This document shows, piece by piece, positions 55,745 to 64,000 of a stretch of DNA of 64,000 nt (within the stretch, counting starts at the first letter, position 1; every line of letters starts with the position of its first letter). The translations under genes and the position numbers were made by a program. The stretch is from NCBI GenBank assembly GCA_963836195.1, contig CAWIIX010000033.1, positions 310,001-374,000 on the forward strand. Reading direction: 5' to 3'. Under the pieces are notes generated by a model. That model did no database searches, was not told the origin of the DNA, and saw only the letters and a list, made by a program, of their open reading frames with translations. This stretch comes from Trebonia sp963836195 (GTDB lineage: Bacteria > Actinomycetota > Actinomycetes > Streptosporangiales > Streptosporangiaceae).

Positions 55745-56105
55745 CTGCGCGTGCCTCCCGTGGTGCGCATTTGGCTCCTGCAGCCGATAAGAACCATATT
55801 TCCGACAAGCACCAAATGTCCACTTTATAACTCTTATGATTGTGTGATTATTCGGTGTCCGCCGGTCCTCGCCCCGTCGGGCCATCGGGTTCACTATAAT
55901 CCAGTTGCAAGATCATCCGACGCAAGTGCGTGAGGCAAATCTAGCAGATGAAATCGCGCCTGGGATTTCATTTCTCCTCGTTTGCGTGTACCGTGCTACT
56001 TGTTACGGGTGGTTTCCTCGTGATCGCATCTGCGCCCGGCCCCCGCGCGCTTTAATTGCATGACCTGAATGTGATCACGTCCACGCTGGAGGAGGTGGGC
56101 CCGCG
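55745..56105. other. Intergenic region with palindromes, divergent promoters
   Basis: No gene is seen. It is AT-richer than the neighbours and holds ATGAAATC-N8-GATTTCAT (55948-55971), ACGCAAGTGCGT (55920-55931) and ATAA-CTC-TTAT (55827-55837), candidates for operators of the divergent RsbW-like and Scr1-like genes. Confidence 0.55.
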
Positions 56106-56960
56106 ATGACGACCGGTCCGACGGTGCGCAGAAGGCGCCTCGGCACTGAACTGCGCAGGCTCCGCGAATCCAATGGGTTCAAGCTCGAGGAGGTGGCGGC
56201 GCAGCTGGGCGTCGCGCCGTCGACCCTGTCTCGCATCGAGACCGGCAAGGCGCCGACCAAGTCGGCCTACCTGAACCAGATGCTCGAGACCTACGGCGTC
56301 AACGACGCCGAGCAGCGGCAGGTCCTGGTCGACATGGCCCGCGAGGGGCACCGCAAGGGCTGGTGGGCGGCCTATGACGACGTGCTGCCGAGCGGGTTCG
56401 ACATCTACGTCGGCCTCGAGGCCGAGACCGCCGCGATCCGCGGCTACGAGATCTCCGTCGTCCACGGCCTGCTGCAGACGCCGGACTACGCGCGCGCGGT
56501 GCTGCGCGAGATGTTCCCGCGGCACACCGCCGAGCAGATCGACCGCCTGGTCGACCTTCGGATCGAGCGGCAGCGCCGACTCGACGACGATCCGCCGCTG
56601 GAGCTGTGGGCGATCCTCGATGAGGCGGTGATCAGGCGGCCGGTCGGCGGCACCAAGGTGATGTGCGCCCAGCTCGAGCACCTGCTGGTAATGGCGGAGC
56701 GGCCGGGGCTGACCGTGCAGATCCTGCCCTTCTCGTGCGGCGCCCACGCCGGGCACGGCGGTCCGTTCACGATTCTCGAGTTCCCGAACCGGTCTGACTC
56801 GCAGGTCTCTTACGTCGAATCGGTAGCGGGCAACATCTACCTCGAGAAGGACCGCGAGATGCGACTGCGGGCCGAGGCCTTCGACCGGCTGATCGCGGCG
56901 GCCCTCGCCCCCGGCGCGTCCGTGGACATGATCGCGCAGGCCGCGAACGAGCTTCGCTGA
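56106..56960 (+). CDS. Scr1-type regulator (XRE + DUF5753)
   Basis: The 284-residue protein has an N-terminal helix-turn-helix (LGTELRRLRESNGFKLEEVA then AAQLGVAPSTLSRIETGKAP) and the DUF5753 domain: GWWAAYDDVLPSGFDIYVGL, ISVVHGLLQTPDYARAVL, ERQRRLDDDPPLELWAILDE and VQILPFSCGAHAGHGGPFTI. Such regulators control development and antibiotic production in streptomycetes with a small DUF397 partner, which is encoded just downstream. GGAGGTGG lies before the ATG at 56106. The pair has also been proposed to act as a toxin/antitoxin-like couple. Confidence 0.93.
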   Translation: MTTGPTVRRRRLGTELRRLRESNGFKLEEVAAQLGVAPSTLSRIETGKAPTKSAYLNQMLETYGVNDAEQRQVLVDMAREGHRKGWWAAYDDVLPSGFDIYVGLEAETAAIRGYEISVVHGLLQTPDYARAVLREMFPRHTAEQIDRLVDLRIERQRRLDDDPPLELWAILDEAVIRRPVGGTKVMCAQLEHLLVMAERPGLTVQILPFSCGAHAGHGGPFTILEFPNRSDSQVSYVESVAGNIYLEKDREMRLRAEAFDRLIAAALAPGASVDMIAQAANELR

Positions 56961-57036
56961 GGCCCTGGCCACTGGGGTGGCGGCCAGGGACGCACAAAAA
57001 AATAGGGGAAACAGGGAAATCAATGGGAGGAAACGA

Positions 57037-57246
57037 ATGGAAAGGGAGCTAGGCAACCTGCATTGGTTCAAAAGCAGCGCGAGCGCGGCCGGCAACTGCG
57101 TCGAGGTGGCGCATCTGCCCGGCGGCGGGGTTGCCGTCCGCGATTCGAAGGACCGGGTCAAGGCACCGCACGTCTACACTCGCGGCGAGTGGGAGGCGTT
57201 CCTGGTCGGCGCCAAGAACGGCGAGTTCGACCTGCCGCTGGCGTAG
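57037..57246 (+). CDS. DUF397 small protein (Scr2-like)
   Basis: ATG 57037 follows GGGAGG (57025-57030); the product has 69 residues. LHWFKSSASAAGNCVEVAHL and GGVAVRDSKD are the DUF397 signatures, and the C-terminal YTRGEWEAFLVGAKNGEFDL is also typical. DUF397 proteins work with the adjacent Scr1-type regulator. A strong hairpin follows 13 bases after the stop, so the regulator and DUF397 gene probably form one transcript. Confidence 0.95.
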   Translation: MERELGNLHWFKSSASAAGNCVEVAHLPGGGVAVRDSKDRVKAPHVYTRGEWEAFLVGAKNGEFDLPLA

Positions 57247-57259
57247 CCGGGGGAGAGTA

Positions 57260-57294
57260 GACGGCGGGTTCCCCGCACCGGGGAACCCGCCGTC
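57260..57294 (+). terminator. Strong hairpin after the DUF397 gene
   Basis: GACGGCGGGTTCCCC (57260-57274) pairs perfectly with 57280-57294 over a 5-base loop. It lies between convergent genes and may serve both. Confidence 0.8.
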
Positions 57295-57320
57295 GTCCGG
57301 CGGGCCGATGGCGGCCGGGC

Positions 57321-58190
57321 TCACTCGCCGTCGGGGCCCTCGCTCTCCAGTTGCCTGATGATCTCGTCGAGGATCCCGGTGGTCTCATTCGGCTCGTGGG
57401 CCACGATCGAGAGGCGCTCCATCGCGAGCAGGTACCGGTCCACGTCGGCCTGCTTGTCCAGGTAGAGCGCGCTGGTCAGGTTCTCCACGTAGACGACATC
57501 GGGCAGATCGCGCTCGGCGAACCGCAGGATGCTGAACCCGGTCGGGGCCGCGTGCCCGCCCGCGCCGTACGGGATGACCTGAAGGGTGAGGGTCGGGCTC
57601 TGGCAGGCCTCGCGGAGGTAGGCGAGCTGCTCGAGCTGCGCCCGGCGGCCGGCCACCGGGCGGCGCAGCGCGGCCTCGTCGAGCACGATCCAGAGCTTGA
57701 GCCGATCCTCGCGGAACCGTCGCTGGCGCTCCTTGCGCAGCATAATCAGCCGGTCGGCCTGATCGACGGGGAAGTCGCCGAGGGAGATGACGGCGGCGGC
57801 GTACTCCTCCGTCTGCAGCAGCCCGGGGACGAACTGCGCCTCGTAGACCCGGATCGAGCGCGCCGCCTCCTCCATGCCGACGTACGCCTGGAACCAGTCC
57901 GGCAGGATGTCGTTGTAGCGGTGCCACCAGCCGGGCTTGTTCGACTGCTCGGCCAGGCTGAGCAGCTGCTCGCGCTCGCGCGGGTCCACCCCGTAGAGCG
58001 TCAGCAGGTCGAGCACGTCGATCTCGCGGATCGCGTTCCTGCCAAGCTCGATACGGCTGATCTTGGATTCTGACGCTCGGATCTTCGCGGCCGCCTGCCG
58101 GGCGGTGATGCCACGGGACTCCCGGAGCCGCCGCAGGTGGGAGCCAAGCAGGATGCGCAGGACGGTTGGCCCCTCGGAAGAATCAGGCAC
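57321..58190 (-). CDS. Second Scr1-type regulator (XRE + DUF5753)
   Basis: GTG 58190 follows GAGGAGG and gives 289 residues; the longer open frame is non-conserved. The helix-turn-helix (LGSHLRRLRESRGITARQAA then AKIRASESKISRIELGRN) is followed by DUF5753: GWWHRYNDILPDWFQAYVGM, QFVPGLLQTEEYAAAVISL, KERQRRFREDRLKLWIVLDE and LQVIPYGAGGHAAPTGFSIL. It is a distant paralogue of the protein at 56106, converging on it with only the DUF397 gene between. No second DUF397 gene lies next to it. Confidence 0.93.
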   Translation of the reverse strand: MPDSSEGPTVLRILLGSHLRRLRESRGITARQAAAKIRASESKISRIELGRNAIREIDVLDLLTLYGVDPREREQLLSLAEQSNKPGWWHRYNDILPDWFQAYVGMEEAARSIRVYEAQFVPGLLQTEEYAAAVISLGDFPVDQADRLIMLRKERQRRFREDRLKLWIVLDEAALRRPVAGRRAQLEQLAYLREACQSPTLTLQVIPYGAGGHAAPTGFSILRFAERDLPDVVYVENLTSALYLDKQADVDRYLLAMERLSIVAHEPNETTGILDEIIRQLESEGPDGE

Positions 58191-58635
58191 ACCGGCCTCC
58201 TCGGTATATTCGATGCACGCGACTGGCACGCAATTGCGCCTGCGGGGCCCGACCTTGCGCTGTACCCAATGATATCGCATATGCGATTCCAGGTCGGCTA
58301 TCCGTTCCTCACGGTAGCGTCTCGCGCGGGCCGGCGCACGCGCTTCCAACGGGGGTCTTGACCCGGCGCGCACCCCGGCCTCGCCCGCCGTCGTGCGTGC
58401 ACGTGACCTCCGGGTTGTGCATGCACGAGGGAGGGGTTCCGCGTCTCGCGGCGGAGCGGCCGGATTGCCTGCGCACGTAATTGCGCGGTGAATACCACGC
58501 CACTTCGTCCGCGCTGAGCAGCAAGTCAACTCGTCCTTAGCGACAGGCGCAAGCAATTGCGTGGAACTTTTTCCCTGAATCGCAGTCATTACCCGATAAA
58601 AGGCTGGCCGGCCGCCGGGCGTAGGATGCGGAACC
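58191..58635. other. Divergent intergenic region with AATTGCG motifs
   Basis: About 445 bases without a credible gene. Three matches to the palindrome CGCAATTGCG are present: exact at 58229-58238, one mismatch at 58475-58484 and one at 58552-58561. They lie between the second Scr1-type regulator and the aldo/keto reductase. Confidence 0.5.
58622..58627 (+). promoter_or_regulatory. Leaderless -10 (TAGGAT) of the aldo/keto reductase gene
   Basis: TAGGAT ends 8 bases before the ATG at 58636; no Shine-Dalgarno sequence. Confidence 0.45.
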
Positions 58636-59598
58636 ATGCGCTATGGAACCCTGGGTGGCTCGGGCCTGCTCGTCTCGGTAGTGGGCCTCGGCTGCAACAA
58701 CTTCGGCGGCCGCCTTGACGTCGAGCAGACCCGGGCGGTCGTCGACGCCGCCATTGACGAGGGCATCACGCTCTTCGACACCGCCGAGACCTACGGCGGG
58801 GAGGGCGCCTCCGAACTCGCGCTCGGCGAGGTCCTGCAGGGCCGCCGGGACAAGGTCGTGCTCGCCACCAAGTTCGGCAACCGGAACTCCGACATGGGCT
58901 ACGGCCCGGCGGCGGGCGCACCGGGCAGCCGCAATTACATCAAGATCGCGGTGGAGAAGTCCCTCGCCCGACTCAAGACCGACTACATCGACCTGTACCA
59001 GCTGCACACCCCGGACCCGGTCACCCCGATCGACGAGACGCTGGCTGCCCTCGACGACCTCGTCACCGAGGGCAAGGTCCGCTACCTCGGCCACTCCAAC
59101 TTCTCCGGCTGGCAGATCGCCGACGCCGCCCACAGCGCCGTCGCGTCGGGACGGACGCCGTTCATCTCCGCCCAGAACCACTGGTCGCTGCTCGAGCGGC
59201 ACGCCGAGCGCGAGGTGGTGCCGGCCTCGCTGCACTTCGGCGTCGGCCTGCTGCCCTTCTTCCCGCTCGCCAACGGCCTGCTCACCGGCAAGGTCCGCCG
59301 CGGCCAGGGCGTCCCCGAGGGCACCCGGCTGGCCGAGCCGCGCCGGGCCGGCTACATCACCGACGCCAAGCTCGACGCGGTCGAGTCGCTGATCGCATGG
59401 GGCGAGGAGCAGGGCGTCTCGATCCTGCAGATCGCCATCGGCGGCCTCGCCGCCCAGCCCGGCTGCTCGTCGGTCATCGCCGGCGCCACCTCCGCCGCCC
59501 AGGTCCGCGCCAACGCGGCGGCCGGCCAGTGGCAGCCCACCGAGGACCAGCTGGCCGCCATCGACAAGCTGGTCCCGCCCCCCGCCCCGCACAGATAA
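58636..59598 (+). CDS. Aldo/keto reductase
   Basis: This 320-residue protein has the (beta/alpha)8 fold signatures: LGLGCNNFGG-like VVGLGCNNFGGRL, ITLFDTAETYGGEGASELAL (catalytic Asp and Tyr), VLATKFGN (Lys), and YIDLYQLHTPDPVTPIDETL (His). RYLGHSNFSGWQIADA and the NADPH-binding VSILQIAIGGLAAQPG near the end support this. It reduces carbonyls with NADPH; its substrate is unknown. It lacks a signal peptide and starts leaderless. A hairpin built from repeats follows. Confidence 0.94.
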   Translation: MRYGTLGGSGLLVSVVGLGCNNFGGRLDVEQTRAVVDAAIDEGITLFDTAETYGGEGASELALGEVLQGRRDKVVLATKFGNRNSDMGYGPAAGAPGSRNYIKIAVEKSLARLKTDYIDLYQLHTPDPVTPIDETLAALDDLVTEGKVRYLGHSNFSGWQIADAAHSAVASGRTPFISAQNHWSLLERHAEREVVPASLHFGVGLLPFFPLANGLLTGKVRRGQGVPEGTRLAEPRRAGYITDAKLDAVESLIAWGEEQGVSILQIAIGGLAAQPGCSSVIAGATSAAQVRANAAAGQWQPTEDQLAAIDKLVPPPAPHR

Positions 59599-59604
59599 AG
59601 CCCA

Positions 59605-59711
59605 TCGCCTACGCCGTCGACCCGGGCCGCGACCCGTCGCCTACGCCAGCGACCCGGGCCGCGACCCGTCGCCTACGCCAGTGACCCAGGCGCAGTCGAT
59701 GGCGTAGGCGA
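59605..59711 (+). repeat. 32-bp spaced repeat with shared terminator arm
   Basis: TCGCCTACGCC recurs at 59605, 59637 and 59669 in 32-base units. The third copy with its next A (59669-59680) pairs with TGGCGTAGGCGA (59700-59711). All three copies could pair with that single arm, giving alternative hairpins. It lies directly after the aldo/keto reductase. Confidence 0.7.
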
Positions 59712-59856
59712 CAGGATCCGAAATCTGTCGTTGGCGCAGCTGACAGGCACCGCTAACTCGGCGATGGCGCGTTCCGGCGGATCCTGCCCGGATAACAGCA
59801 AGAAGCGCGAAGCGCGAACCGCAGGGCAGTGCGACGCCGAACCGGCCCGGAGCCGG

Positions 59857-61650
59857 TCACGAGGGGAGATCGGCCAGCAGATTCTTAGGCCACCAGAGGA
59901 TGGTGTACTGCCCGACCTGGTAAGTGCGGCCGGGCTTCCCGAAGGTGGCGATCACCGCCTGCCGATCGCCGAACCCGGGATACCCGTTGATGCCGGGGAA
60001 CAGCACCACGAAGTCGACCCGGGACCGGGCCGGGTTGAACCAGTCGGCGCTGATCTGGCCGCTGGTGGGAACGATCCGGTCGTCGGTGACCGTCACCGGC
60101 CGCACCGCGGCCCGGCCGCCGCTGGTCAGCGTGACCACGCTCGCCTCCCAGTAGCCGGACAGGCCGGTCCCGATCGGGTGGCTCTCCAGCCACGCCGTCA
60201 GCTGGGCGTCCTGCGGCGGCGCGATGGGCGCGGTGAGCTCGAGACCGAGCCCCGCCAGGTACCCGGCCAGCACCAGGCCGAGCGCGGCCACCGCCACCCG
60301 GCGGAGCCAGCCGGCGCGGAGCGCCGGGACGCCCAGCTGCGCTCCGAGCTCGCGCCCGGCCAGCGCCGCGGCGAACGGCAGCACCGGCGCGATCTCCCGC
60401 GTGGAGGTGATGTTGAAGACATGCGCGGTCGCCACGAACGCGATGAAGTTGACCGCGATCCCGGCCACCAGCAGCTGCCTGGTCAGCCCTCCGACCGGGT
60501 CAGGATCCCGGCGGCCGAACCGCCGGCCGCCGAGCCCGAGCGCGACCGCGGCCGCCGCGACCCCGGCCAGGTGCAGCGCGACGAAGAGGGCGTCGGCGCC
60601 GGCCGGCAGGCCGAGGAAGTCAGCCCCCGGCAGCAGCAGCAGGCACTCGGCCGCGATCGGCAGATTGTGGCCGAAGATCTCCGCTAGCGGTGCCAGCTGG
60701 GTGCCGAGCGGCTGCTCGGAGTAGCCGCCGACCGCGTGGATGGCCTGGTAGGCGATCTGCGCGAGGGCGAACCCGGCGACCGCCGCGGCGGCCAGCGCGA
60801 TCTCGTACCACCGGGCCGCCAGCCGCTGCCGGGACCGCGCGACCCGGAACGCGCACACCACCGCCAGCGGGATCACCGCCGCCAGGAGCACGACCGAGTC
60901 CGCCAGCTGCGCCCAGGCGAGCAGCAGGGACACGATCACCGGCACCCACCAGCGCGGCCGCCGGACGCGGTCGATGATCAGCAGGAGGAGCAGCAGCGGC
61001 ACCGAGGTGCCGAAGTGGTCGGGGGAGGAGACGAGCACGTTGGTGCCGGAGTCGAGCTGCGGGGCGAGCATGATCCCGACCCCGATCGCGATCCGCGCGG
61101 CCGCCTCCCGGCCGGTCGCCGCCCCCTTGGCCACCAGCGCGACCAGCAGCAGCACGAGCGTGTAGGTCATCGCCGCGGCGATGTGGACGACGTTCTGGCC
61201 GAGCCCGCCCGCCACCTCCACCAGCGCGTACTGCGGGATTTCGGTGGTGAAGAAGTTGGCGTCCGGCAGCGACCAGCCGCGCAGCAGCAGGTTGCCGTGG
61301 AGCATGTCCCACGCCGCCAGCGCGGTCGAGGCACCGTCCGAGTTGACCGCCCGGGTGCCGGCCAGCCGCAGGTAGACGGCGAAGGCGGCCGCCGTCGCCA
61401 CCGTCCAGGCGGCACCGACCACCACCCGGCGGACCCAGCGCGAGCCAGCCGCGCTCGCGCCGCCTCCGCCCACGCTCGCGCCCGCGCTGCGGGCGCCGGC
61501 AACGACTCGCCCAGGCGACCGAACGCCCACGCCGACCACGTCAGCAACGCCGACCACGAAACCAACGCCAGCCTTGTCCGCCACGCCAACAACGTCAGCC
61601 ACCACAGCCACGTCGGCTTCCATGACAACACAGCCACCGGGGGAATTCAC
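59857..61650 (-). CDS. Polytopic membrane protein, glycosyltransferase-like
   Basis: The 597-residue protein has at least ten hydrophobic spans and a soluble C-terminal domain of about 130 residues. The pattern (first loop AGTRAVNSDGASTALAAWDM, Asp/Ser-rich loop in NVLVSSPDHFGTSVPLLLLL, and periplasmic tail) resembles GT-C-type glycosyltransferases and related unannotated actinobacterial proteins, but I cannot assign a sugar or acceptor. The N-terminus is a repetitive Val/Asp/Gly segment (VVGVADKAGVGFVVGVADVV) of unclear role. The start (GTG 61650 or ATG 61623) is uncertain. It is transcribed divergently from the TauE/SafE gene. Confidence 0.75.
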   Translation of the reverse strand: MNSPGGCVVMEADVAVVADVVGVADKAGVGFVVGVADVVGVGVRSPGRVVAGARSAGASVGGGGASAAGSRWVRRVVVGAAWTVATAAAFAVYLRLAGTRAVNSDGASTALAAWDMLHGNLLLRGWSLPDANFFTTEIPQYALVEVAGGLGQNVVHIAAAMTYTLVLLLVALVAKGAATGREAAARIAIGVGIMLAPQLDSGTNVLVSSPDHFGTSVPLLLLLLIIDRVRRPRWWVPVIVSLLLAWAQLADSVVLLAAVIPLAVVCAFRVARSRQRLAARWYEIALAAAAVAGFALAQIAYQAIHAVGGYSEQPLGTQLAPLAEIFGHNLPIAAECLLLLPGADFLGLPAGADALFVALHLAGVAAAAVALGLGGRRFGRRDPDPVGGLTRQLLVAGIAVNFIAFVATAHVFNITSTREIAPVLPFAAALAGRELGAQLGVPALRAGWLRRVAVAALGLVLAGYLAGLGLELTAPIAPPQDAQLTAWLESHPIGTGLSGYWEASVVTLTSGGRAAVRPVTVTDDRIVPTSGQISADWFNPARSRVDFVVLFPGINGYPGFGDRQAVIATFGKPGRTYQVGQYTILWWPKNLLADLPS

Positions 61651-61718
61651 CGGACTATTTCACCACGATGGACGTTCGCCGCCCCCGAAGCGATGTCGGC
61701 GGGTCGGGTGAAAGCCAC

Positions 61719-61750
61719 GGTCCGTTCGAGATGAAAAAGACTTTGACCTT
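61719..61750 (+). repeat. Dispersed GGTCCGTTCG repeat, copy 4
   Basis: GGTCCGTTCGAGATGA followed by ACTTTGACCTTA matches the core and tail of the copies at 30691 and 36706. It lies upstream of the TauE/SafE gene. Confidence 0.5.
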
Positions 61751-61833
61751 ATTTGTGAAGGCACCGCTGCGGCCAATGTCACAGTCCGCGCCGTTCGGGG
61801 AAGTCCCGTCGATCGGCGATGCTAAGTCCCGCT

Positions 61834-62586
61834 ATGACGATCTATCTGGCGGGCGCGCTCATCGCGGCCGGCGTGGGCGGCGGTATCGCCGCGTCGGTGG
61901 CCAGCGTCGCCAGCATCGTCTCCTATCCGGCCCTGCTCGCGCTCGGCCTCCCGCCGCTGGCCGCCAACGTCACCAACACGATGGCGCTGGTGTTCTCCGT
62001 CCCCGGCGGCATGCTCGGCTCGCGCCCGGAACTGGCGGGCCAGCGGGGCCGGGTGCTGCGGCTGAGCGCGGTCACCGCCGCGGGCGGCGCCGTCGGTGCG
62101 ACGATCCTGCTGGTGGCGCCGCCCGGCGCGTTCGCCTACGTGGTCCCGGTGCTGATCGCGGGCTCGTCGGCGGCGCTGATCCTGCAGCCGCGGCTGCGCG
62201 CCCTGGCGCCGCGACCCGGTGCCGAGCGGTCCCGGTGGCGGCTGGCCGCCCTGTTCGCGGTCGCGGTCTACGTCGGGTACTTCGGCGCCGCGGGCGGCGT
62301 GCTGATGCTGGCGATCCTCGCGGCGACCCTGACCGAGTCGCTCATCCGCGTCAACGCGATCAAGAACGTCGTCGGGGGCGCCGCCAACTTGATGGCAGCG
62401 GTGATCTTCGCCTGCTACGCGCCCGTCGACTGGGCGTTCGTGCCACTGCTGGCGCTCGGCTTCGCGGTCGGCAGCTTCACCGGGCAGCACCTGGTCCGCC
62501 ACCTCCCCGTCCGGCTGCTGCGGATCGTCGTCGCGCTGGCCGGCCTAGGGCTCGCGGTCAAGCTCGGCGCCGCCGCCTACGGTTGA
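61834..62586 (+). CDS. TauE/SafE-family membrane exporter
   Basis: The 250-residue protein has about seven to eight spans and the TauE/SafE features: an N-terminal GVGGGIAASVASVASIVSYP, TNTMALVFSVPGG, then GGVLMLAILAATLTESLIRV and NAIKNVVGGAANLMAAVIFA in the second half. The family is proposed to export sulfite or organosulfur anions. The ATG at 61834 is chosen, with ATG 61819 as an alternative. Its last 29 bases overlap the convergent MATE gene on the other strand. Confidence 0.9.
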   Translation: MTIYLAGALIAAGVGGGIAASVASVASIVSYPALLALGLPPLAANVTNTMALVFSVPGGMLGSRPELAGQRGRVLRLSAVTAAGGAVGATILLVAPPGAFAYVVPVLIAGSSAALILQPRLRALAPRPGAERSRWRLAALFAVAVYVGYFGAAGGVLMLAILAATLTESLIRVNAIKNVVGGAANLMAAVIFACYAPVDWAFVPLLALGFAVGSFTGQHLVRHLPVRLLRIVVALAGLGLAVKLGAAAYG

Positions 62587-63898
62587 GACCGGCCGCCCGT
62601 CGCCGGCCGCCGGTCCGCGGTCGTCGATCGCCCGGGCCCAGCGCCTGGCCGAGCAGCACCGTCCGGGCCGCCATCCAGCAGCCGAGCGCCGCCCACACGC
62701 CGGGCAGGCCGAGCCAGTGGAAGCGGAGCACCAGCAGCGCGAGCGGCGCGAAGGCGAAGATCGAGATGACCATCGCCCGGCGCATCGCGGTGTAGTCGCC
62801 GAGGCCGAGGATGATGCCGTCGTAGACGAACGCGAGCGCGGCCAGCGGCTGCGTCAGCGCGGCGCACAGCAGCGCGATGACCGCGTCGTGGCGGACGGCC
62901 GGGTCGGTGGTGAACGCCCGCGGCCCGCCGAACGCCAGCGCGGCGGTGACCACGGCCAGCCCGACGCCCGCGGCCAGCCCGAGCACGAGCGTGCGGCGCG
63001 CCGCCAGTCCGGCCGCCTCCCGGTCGCCGGTGCCGAGCGCGGCGCTGACGTAGACCTGGGCCGGGACCGCGAGCGCGTCGAGCGAGAGCGACAGCAGATA
63101 CCAGATCCGGTACGCGACCTGCTGCCCGGCCAGCGGGACCGGCCCGAGCCTGGCGGCGACCGCTGTCACCGCCAGCGGCACCACGCCGAGCGCGATCGTC
63201 CGGACCGACAGCCGATGGCCGTCGCGCAGCAGCGCCCCGATGTCGGACCGGGACGGCGCGGCCGGCGGCAGCGGGGACCGCCGCGACGCCCGGGCGTAGG
63301 CGGCGGCGGCGATGACCTGCGCCGCGACCGTGCCCCAGGCCGAGCCCGCCAGCCCCGCGTGCAGGCCGAAGACCAGCACCGCCTCGAGCGCGATATTGAT
63401 CACATTCGCCCCGACCGCGATCCGCAGCGGCGTCCTGGTGTCCTGCTGGCCGGTGAGGTGCCCGTTGCCCGCGAACGACAGGTAGAGGAACGGCAGGCCG
63501 ATCACGGAGATCCGCGCGTACTCGGTCGCGGCCGGGCCGATCGTCCCCCGTCCGCCCAGCAGCCACACCGCGTACGGGGCCAGCAGCGCCAGGGCCGCCG
63601 CGGTCACCGCGCCCCAGCCCGCCGCGACCGCGTACGCGGCGCCGACCGCCCGCGCGGCCGCCCGGTCGGCCCCCTGCGCGATGTTCCTGGCGACCTCGGT
63701 CGTGGTCGCGGTCGACAGGAAGATGGCGAGCCACGCCACCACCGACAGCACGCTGACCGCGAGCGCCAGCGCGTCCAGCGGTGACCGGCCCAGATGGCCG
63801 ACGATCGCGGTGTCGGCGAGGTTGTAGAGCGGCTCGGCCGCGATCGACCCGAGGGCCGGGATCGCCAGCTTCGCGATCCGCCGGTCCAGGTCGAGCAC
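62558..63898 (-). CDS. MATE-family efflux transporter (DinF type)
   Basis: The 446-residue protein has about twelve spans and MATE signatures: LAIPALGSIAAEPLYNLADT, AIVGHLGRSPLDALALAVSV, then a second copy in LAGQQVAYRIWYLLSLSLDA and QVYVSAALGTGDREAA. MATE proteins export drugs or metabolites using Na+ or H+ gradients. The subfamily is DinF-like, from the short N-terminus. Its start GTG 63898 has TATGCT six bases upstream, so it may be leaderless. The C-terminus is Arg-rich and overlaps the convergent TauE/SafE gene. Confidence 0.93.
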   Translation of the reverse strand: MLDLDRRIAKLAIPALGSIAAEPLYNLADTAIVGHLGRSPLDALALAVSVLSVVAWLAIFLSTATTTEVARNIAQGADRAAARAVGAAYAVAAGWGAVTAAALALLAPYAVWLLGGRGTIGPAATEYARISVIGLPFLYLSFAGNGHLTGQQDTRTPLRIAVGANVINIALEAVLVFGLHAGLAGSAWGTVAAQVIAAAAYARASRRSPLPPAAPSRSDIGALLRDGHRLSVRTIALGVVPLAVTAVAARLGPVPLAGQQVAYRIWYLLSLSLDALAVPAQVYVSAALGTGDREAAGLAARRTLVLGLAAGVGLAVVTAALAFGGPRAFTTDPAVRHDAVIALLCAALTQPLAALAFVYDGIILGLGDYTAMRRAMVISIFAFAPLALLVLRFHWLGLPGVWAALGCWMAARTVLLGQALGPGDRRPRTGGRRRAAGLNRRRRRRA

Positions 63899-63904
63899 CG
63901 CCCC

Positions 63905-63910
63905 AGCATA
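63905..63910 (-). promoter_or_regulatory. Leaderless -10 (TATGCT) of the MATE gene
   Basis: On the minus strand TATGCT ends 6 bases before GTG 63898, without a ribosome binding site. Confidence 0.45.
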
Positions 63911-64000
63911 GACCCGAGAATTTCTTGGGGGCTTCTAAGGGAATCTGCAGAAACGGTGGATACTGTAAGGCGCACCCCGATGATAACGATTGAATATCGG

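Noticed and set aside
59605..59711. CRISPR array
   Set aside because: Only three short repeats at a 32-base period, with near-identical spacers and no cas genes; it is a small tandem duplication.

Overview
The window is a contiguous piece of a high-GC actinomycete chromosome, probably Streptosporangiales or a close relative. The genus cannot be fixed from sequence alone. The evidence is the very high GC, the GTG starts, the actinobacterial families (PknG, DUF397, DUF5753 regulators, DUF5302, ANTAR regulator, Lsr2-like protein, DUF574 methyltransferase), and two housekeeping blocks in the order seen across Actinobacteria: pyk / ANTAR regulator / polA / rpsA / coaE / uvrB, and pyrG / NUDIX / xerD / parA / scpA / scpB / pseudouridine synthase / cmk / der.

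Layout. 1-2.1 kb: 3' end of gltD, then pyk behind a Crp-like site. 2.2-14.9 kb: a signalling island with a PP2C phosphatase, a coiled-coil protein, PknG, a VWA protein, an FHA protein, a PstS-type binding lipoprotein, a four-TM GlnX-like protein, a second Ser/Thr kinase fused to FHA, and a second GlnX-like protein on the other strand. 15-22.7 kb: a LAGLIDADG-like gene, tRNA-Leu(CAA), an ANTAR regulator, polA, rpsA and coaE. 22.7-37.4 kb: accessory genes (methyltransferase, small regulators, FHA protein, two-component system, SWIM/SNF2 pair, DUF998 protein, a gene remnant, an Lsr2-like protein). 37.6-55.3 kb: uvrB, an acetyltransferase, a transporter, pyrG to der, bioA. 55.3-58.2 kb: an RsbW-like ATPase, two Scr1-type regulators and a DUF397 protein. 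58.6-63.9 kb: an aldo/keto reductase, a large membrane protein, TauE/SafE and MATE transporters.

The most interesting system is the 2.2-14.9 kb island. It resembles the mycobacterial GlnH-GlnX-PknG relay, but a PstS-like phosphate-type binding lipoprotein takes the GlnH position. Its soluble members also carry recurrent zinc ribbons and FHA domains. The genes are tightly spaced, with several 4-base overlaps, so they look co-transcribed.

Two window-wide properties matter to a user. First, about twelve single-base indels interrupt otherwise intact genes, including near-essential ones (xerD, scpB, tyrA). Gene lengths return to whole codons if each is one base, so most are likely sequence errors. 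Second, at least eleven genes have a TANNNT hexamer ending 6-8 bases before the start codon and no Shine-Dalgarno sequence, the pattern of leaderless transcripts; this decided several start choices. A dispersed intergenic repeat (core GGTCCGTTCGRGAT) and a 79-base cloverleaf-like foldable element upstream of polA are further unexplained structures.
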